Shown piece by piece: positions 59,429-64,000 of a DNA stretch of 64,000 bases (its first letter is position 1; the number at the start of each line of letters is the position of its first letter). The DNA comes from Solicola gregarius. Lineage in GTDB: Bacteria; Actinomycetota; Actinomycetes; Propionibacteriales; Nocardioidaceae. The notes under the pieces were generated by a model. The model saw only the letters and a list, made by a program, of their open reading frames with translations, searched no databases and was not told the origin of the DNA. The stretch covers positions 1,426,001 through 1,490,000 of the forward strand of contig NZ_CP094970.1 of the NCBI RefSeq assembly GCF_025790165.1, read 5' to 3'. A program made the translations under genes and the position numbers.

Positions 59429-61376
59429 CGACGAGCTGGGGACGACCCCGACGTGCCTGCGGCGCGGCGTACCGCTCCACCCAGTCGACGATCCGGCGGT
59501 TGAAGTCGGCGCGATGTGACGGCCTGCCCTCGAGGATGAACAGGTGTGACGCACCGGGATACAGCACCAGCTGGCTCGGCACGCGCAGCTCGCGCAATGC
59601 GCTGAACCACTGCTCCGCCTGGCCGACGGGGCACCGGTCGTCGTCCGCGCCGTGCAGTACGAGCGTGGGCGTACGTACGTCTTGGACCCCGGTGTACGGC
59701 GAGAGGGCCGCGAACTGCTCGGGTTCGCCCCAGGCCATACCGCCGATCTCGAGCTCCCCGAGATAGTGGCCGACGTCGGAGGTCCCGGCCATGCTGGTCA
59801 GGTCGCTCACCACACCACCGGCGACGGCCGCCGCGAACCGGTTGTCGCGGCTGGTGAGGTAGCAGGTCATGAACCCGCCGTAGCTGTACCCACTCACGGC
59901 GAGCCGGTCGGCGTCGGCGACGCCTTCCTCCACGAGCCGGTCGACCGGCTCGAGAAAGTCCTTCGCATCCGCCTGCCCCCACGCGGCAGCGCCGGCGGTG
60001 AAGAACTCCTCGCCGTAACCGTCGCTCGCGCGGGGGTTCAGCAGCAGCACGGCCCAGCCGCGATCGGCAAGCTCCTGGTGGTACAGGTGGACAGGGTCGG
60101 CCGCGCCGTTCCACGCGTTGTGCGGCCCGCCGTGGATGTCGACCAACAGGGGAAGCGGACCGGAACGCTGCGGATCGCGCAGCAGCCATCCGTGTACGAC
60201 CGTGCCGTCGGAGATCGTGAACTCGCGCTCCTCGTGCGTCCGCAGCTCCATCTCGGCCGGGCTGTGCGTCGTACGCGGCGTCGGCTCGCCGGACGTACGG
60301 TCGATCGTCGCGATCTCCCCGTACGACGTCGGTGTCGCGACAACCACCGCGACGGCGTCGCCGGCAACGGACAGTCCGGAGACGTTGGCGGAACCCGTGA
60401 CCAGCCCACGCGGGTCGCCGCCGTCGAGGCCGACCTCGTACAGATGGGTGTGGCCACGGTCGCGTACGCAGAACAGGACTGCGTCGCCCGCGGACGTGAG
60501 CTGGGGAAGGCCGCCGGCGTATCCAGGCCCGCCCGGCATCACGTTGCGATCGAGTGGCGCCGCAAGGTCGACGGGCTCGCCACCCGCGAGCGGGATACGC
60601 AGCAGTCCGGCATGTCCGATCCGCGTGTCCGTGCGCCCGACCGCGAGCAGGGAGGCACCGTCGGGCGTCCAGCAGACGGGACCGAGCTGCCACCCATCGG
60701 CGCCGACCCGCTCCGGTCGGGAGTTGCGAACGCTGACGTCGACCACGTACGCGGGCGTGCGAAATGTCAGGTCGGAGTCGGCGTCTCGTGCCGCCGAGAA
60801 CGCAAGGCGAGTGCCGTCCGGCGACCACGCCGGATCGCCGGCATGCCAGTCGCCGTGGGTCACCTGGCGAACCTCGCCACTGTCGAGATCGACTACGTGG
60901 AGGTGTTGACGGATCGTACGCAGCAGACCGGCGCCGTCGGCTTTGTAGCCCAACCGATCGGCCACGATCGGCGCAGCCGCCGCGTTCGCGGCGAGGTCGA
61001 CCGGCGAGGCGAACGCGATCCGGGCGCCGTCCGGGCTCCACACCGGGGCTCCTGCCCCGAGCGGAAGCCGGGTCACCTGCTCCGGTTCACCTGCCCCGCT
61101 GGGAAGTACCCACACCTGCGCAGCGTCGTCTACGGGCCGCAGGAACGCGATCCGGGTGCCGTCCGGCGACCAGGCCGGTGCGGTGTCGCCCGTGCCACGG
61201 GTCAGCGGGCGCGCCGCGCCACCCTCGGGTTCCAGAACCCACAGCGCCCGCTGGTCACGATCGGCCTCGCGATCGGTCGTACGCAGCACGTACACGATGC
61301 TGCCGTCGGGACCGACCGCGGGCTGCTCCGGCAGCGCGAGGTTGTACAGGTCGTCGATGGTGACGGGTCGAGCCAT
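59391..61376 (-). CDS. S9 family (acylaminoacyl/dipeptidyl) peptidase, C-terminal end displaced by frameshift
   Basis: This prolyl-oligopeptidase-family peptidase has an N-terminal beta-propeller (APAWSPDGTRIAFLR, APVWSPDGARIAFAS, DPAWSPDGTRLAFSA) and a C-terminal alpha/beta-hydrolase domain. The catalytic serine is S498 (SGYSYGGFM), the aspartate lies within D578-D580 (LHGADDDRC) and the histidine is H611 (GASHLFI). The S9 domain should end near residue 645 (WVERYA), yet no stop is present. The frame continues through HWQQRLSELAR (residue 662), which looks like the start of the following hydrolase, then stays open out of frame to 58800. It starts at ATG 61374-61376. It probably releases amino acids or dipeptides from imported peptides in the cytoplasm. 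Confidence 0.8.
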
Positions 61377-61450
61377 GTCATTCCTCCTCGGAAGTGCGGT
61401 TCCGGCCCGAGCCTCTCGCGATCACCGGCCGATGACCTTGTGCGCGCGGC

Positions 61451-62434
61451 CTAAATCAGCGACTCGGACTGGGATGCGCCGACAGATGCGACCGCCGCGA
61501 AGTGGCAGGCGGCGTGGTGCGTACGCGCGTCGGCGACCGTCGCCGGGTCGACCGTCGAGCAGACCTCGCGGTCGGGGTGGACGAGCGGCCCCTCGGGGCA
61601 GCGTGGGTGGAAGCGACAGCCACCTGGCGGGTCGTGCGGGTCGGCCGGCTCCGAGTCGGCCACGGCGTCGGGTTCGGCGGAGAACAACCCACTGTGACGC
61701 GACGGCGCGGAGTCGAGAAGCTCACGGGTATAGGGATGTTGGGGATCGCTCAGCACCTGCTCGACCGTTCCCACCTCGACGATCCGACCGAGGTACATCA
61801 CGGCGAGGTAGTCGCTGATGTATCGCACGACGGCCAGATTGTGCGAGATGAACAGCATGGTGAGGCCCAGGCGCCGTTGGACGTCGCGCACCAGGTTGAG
61901 CACCGCCCCTTGGACGGAGACATCGAGCGCGGAGGTGATCTCGTCGGCGATCACGACTCGGGGATCCGCGGCGAGCGCACGGGCGAGCGCGACGCGCTGC
62001 CGTTGTCCGCCGGACAGCTGGCCGGGCAGGATCGCGGCCCGGTCGGCGTCGAGGTTCACCACCTCGAGCAGGCGAGCGACCTCGGACCGGCGCTCCGCAC
62101 GGCGTACCCCTCGCGGCATCGACTCGGCGATCGAGTCTCCGATGGTCATCCGCGGGTCGAGGGAGGAGTACGGGTCCTGGAACACCATCTGGATCGGGCG
62201 GTTGCGGCGCGGGAGCCTTCGTACGTCGGTGTCGTCGAGCAGCACGGCACCGGCACTGACCGGCGAGAGTCCGACGGCCGCACGGGCGAGCGTCGACTTG
62301 CCCGATCCCGACTCCCCGACGAGGCCGACCACGTTGCCGGAAGGAACCGTGAGCGTGACGCCGTCGACCGCAGTGAGGCCGGTCCGGCGGGTGCCGTAGT
62401 GCACGCTGACGTTCTCGAACCGCAGTGCACTCAT
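61451..62434 (-). CDS. Peptide ABC transporter ATP-binding protein (DppF/OppF type)
   Basis: This 327-aa ABC ATPase has Walker A GESGSGKST, Q-loop QMVFQDPYSSLDPR, signature LSGGQRQRVALARAL, Walker B VVIADEITSALD and switch ISHNL. The oligopeptide-type C-terminal extension has CRFHPRCPEGP with the Cys pair that binds an iron-sulfur cluster in some members. It starts at ATG 62432-62434, overlapping the stop of the fused permease-ATPase by 4 nt, with GGAGGT 8 nt upstream. Its partner ATPase domain is in that fused protein. The substrate is likely di- or oligopeptides. Confidence 0.92.
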   Translation of the reverse strand: MSALRFENVSVHYGTRRTGLTAVDGVTLTVPSGNVVGLVGESGSGKSTLARAAVGLSPVSAGAVLLDDTDVRRLPRRNRPIQMVFQDPYSSLDPRMTIGDSIAESMPRGVRRAERRSEVARLLEVVNLDADRAAILPGQLSGGQRQRVALARALAADPRVVIADEITSALDVSVQGAVLNLVRDVQRRLGLTMLFISHNLAVVRYISDYLAVMYLGRIVEVGTVEQVLSDPQHPYTRELLDSAPSRHSGLFSAEPDAVADSEPADPHDPPGGCRFHPRCPEGPLVHPDREVCSTVDPATVADARTHHAACHFAAVASVGASQSESLI

Positions 62435-64000
62435 CCCTGTACCTCCGCGCGCTCGCCGATCGGCTGCTCGACCTCGGCCTCGTCGACGACCGGGTTCCAG
62501 CAGGCGACGCGATGCCGGTCGGTGACGCGGAGCAGCTGCGGATCCTCGGTACGGCAGACGTCGGTCGCGAGCGGGCACCGGTTCGCGAACGCGCATCCTT
62601 CGGGAATGCGACTCGGCTCCGGCGGCCTTCCCGGAATGACGCCCAGCGGCTGCTCGCGGTCGGTGTCGAGGTCGGGTACGACGGCCAGCAGCGCACGCGT
62701 GTAGGGGTGCTGCGCGCGACTGTGCAGGTCGGATGCCGGGAGATCCTCGACGATTCGCCCCGCATACATGACGAGTACGCGATCGCAGGTCTGCGAGACC
62801 ACGGTGATGTCGTGGCTGATCAGCACGATCGCCGCCTCCGTGTCGGCGCGGACCTGCGCGAGCAGCCGCAACACCTGTCGCTGCACTGTCACGTCGAGCG
62901 AGGTCGTCGGCTCGTCGGCGACGACCAGCTTCGGCGTACTCATCAGGCCCATGGCGATCATGGCGCGCTGACGCATACCACCGGAGAACTCATGCGGGTA
63001 CTGGTGCGCGCGCCGGCGTGCCGCAGGGACGCGTACCGACGTCAGCTTCTCCACGGTGCGGGCGATCGCGTCCCGTCTGCTCAGCCCTTGGTGTTCCTCT
63101 GCGACCTCGGCGAGCTGGCGACCCATCCTGCGGGTCGGGTTGAACGACGTCGTCGGGTCCTGGAAGACCATCGCCAGCGAGCGCCCGAGCAGACCGCGCA
63201 GCTCGCGCTCCGGAGTCGACAGCAGTGGTACGCCGTCGAAGTCGAGCCGCTCCGCCGTCACGACACCGGGCTCCTCGACGAGCCGCGACGCCGCGAGCGC
63301 GGTCAGCGTCTTGCCCGAGCCCGACTCCCCGACCACGCCGACCGCCTCGCCCGGGTGGACCACGAACGACACACCGCGTACGGGAGTCAGCCAACCGGTG
63401 GGAGTGGGGAAGCTGACCCGGAGATCCTCGACGGCGAGCACGGGTGCGCCGGCAGCGGGCGCCGAGGCAGTCGACGGGCGAGCCGGCTCGGGCGGTGCAC
63501 CGATGCGAGGCGTCGGCGTGCGCTCGCCCACGACCGTCGCGACCATCTCGCCGAACAGGTTGAACGCGAGCCCGGCGAGTACTACAGCGACGCCAGGGCC
63601 GAGGGCCGCGGCGGGGTTGATGTAGATCCGGCTCAACCCCTCGCCGAGGAGCCGCCCCCAGTCGTACGACGGCGCTTGCACGCCGATGCCGAGGAACGAC
63701 AACCCGGCGAACGCCAACAGGGCGGCACCGGCTCCGATGGTCGCGTTGACGACGAGCGGCTCGCCGATGTTCGGCAGGACGTGGCGGGTGAGCAGGCGGA
63801 GACGGCCGACGCCGGCGACCCGCGCCGCGGCGACGTAGTCACGGCCGGCGACCGACGCCGAGAGAGTCTGGGTGAGTCGGGCGAACGACGGCGCCGTCGC
63901 CAGGCCGATCGCGAGCACCGCACCGGTCGTACCGACGCCGAAGATCACCGCAAAGAACAGCGCGAGCAGGAGCCCTGGGAACGCGACGGCGATGTTCACG
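62431..64000 (-). CDS. Fused peptide ABC permease (DppC) - ATPase (DppD), N-terminus outside window
   Basis: At least 522 residues are visible; the frame runs off the window's end. The first ~165 visible residues are the DppC-type permease core with the EAA loop (DYVAAARVAGVGRLRLLTRH, VLPNIGEPL) and FAGLSFLGIGVQAPSYDWG. A linker rich in Pro/Ala (~residues 165-185) leads to an ABC ATPase: GESGSGKTLTALAA, MVFQDPTTSFNPTRRMG, FSGGMRQRAMIAMGLM, VVADEPTTSLDVTVQ and ISHDI, then the CAFANRCPLATDVC cysteine tail. Permease-ATPase fusions of this kind occur in actinobacterial Dpp/Opp systems. The DppB permease and binding protein should lie just outside the window. Confidence 0.92.
   Translation of the reverse strand, partial: VNIAVAFPGLLLALFFAVIFGVGTTGAVLAIGLATAPSFARLTQTLSASVAGRDYVAAARVAGVGRLRLLTRHVLPNIGEPLVVNATIGAGAALLAFAGLSFLGIGVQAPSYDWGRLLGEGLSRIYINPAAALGPGVAVVLAGLAFNLFGEMVATVVGERTPTPRIGAPPEPARPSTASAPAAGAPVLAVEDLRVSFPTPTGWLTPVRGVSFVVHPGEAVGVVGESGSGKTLTALAASRLVEEPGVVTAERLDFDGVPLLSTPERELRGLLGRSLAMVFQDPTTSFNPTRRMGRQLAEVAEEHQGLSRRDAIARTVEKLTSVRVPAARRRAHQYPHEFSGGMRQRAMIAMGLMSTPKLVVADEPTTSLDVTVQRQVLRLLAQVRADTEAAIVLISHDITVVSQTCDRVLVMYAGRIVEDLPASDLHSRAQHPYTRALLAVVPDLDTDREQPLGVIPGRPPEPSRIPEGCAFANRCPLATDVCRTEDPQLLRVTDRHRVACWNPVVDEAEVEQPIGERAEVQG

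Overview
The window is GC-rich DNA with tight gene packing, frequent GTG/TTG starts and stop/start overlaps. It carries mycothiol (mshA), SenX3-RegX3, CarD, HbhA-like and LpqE-like genes, so it comes from an actinobacterium. The gene complement and the abundance of GTACG-type words suggest Nocardioidaceae/Propionibacteriales, which is inference only. I see no rRNA or tRNA gene, CRISPR array, transposase or phage gene. No intergenic stretch exceeds 300 bases.

Region 1 (1-9.8 kb): the end of a YfbK-type VWA protein, an acyl-CoA dehydrogenase, rlmB-cysS, a divergent DapB-like protein, a C39-peptidase/80-aa/helical-repeat three-gene unit (the peptidase apparently frameshifted), a membrane sulfite-oxidase-fold protein, ispF and carD. 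It looks like a broken-up version of the actinobacterial carD-ispD-ispF-cysS-rlmB block, with ispD absent and ispF inverted. Region 2 (10-20.6 kb): an LpqE-like lipoprotein, regX3-senX3 divergent from phoU across a clear PHO box, gpm, and YbjN-mshA. TauE-like, M23, DsbA-like and YeiH/LysR genes interrupt what is one neighbourhood in mycobacteria.

Region 3 (20.6-31.4 kb): a Tat-exported SelA-fold PLP protein with a divergent LysR, a neprosin-like putative glutamic peptidase, an HTH/NB-ARC/TPR regulator, typA, a TauE-like exporter, a DJ-1 protein and a DivIVA-like coiled coil. Region 4 (31.5-38.6 kb): a BCCT transporter coupled to a macro-domain protein, a PduO-like protein, the XRE-hbhA-DUF2516 group, an acyl-CoA ligase and an asparaginase. 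Region 5 (38.8-43.2 kb): a sulfate-activation operon (APS kinase with a sulfurylase-like N-domain, TauE/CysZ-like transporter, cysD, cysN).

Region 6 (43.3-53 kb): a secreted beta-propeller protein, a DEAD-box helicase, an NTF2-like protein, TetR-AbrB divergent from a DHA2 efflux pump over a perfect operator, and a large secreted protein with three tandem copies of a roughly 160-residue unit. Region 7 (53-64 kb): a minus-strand cluster with a PucR regulator, N-succinylamino-acid racemase, COG3375 acyltransferase, M20 deacylase, a beta-lactamase-fold hydrolase joined to an S9 peptidase by an apparent frameshift, and Dpp-type peptide ABC transporter parts. Together these look like a peptide and D-amino-acid salvage pathway.

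A recurrent structural theme is long, near-perfect inverted repeats at gene ends, mostly between convergent genes. One has 49-bp perfect arms around a single base. They exceed ordinary terminators and several share a TGGGCRTRAC-like word.
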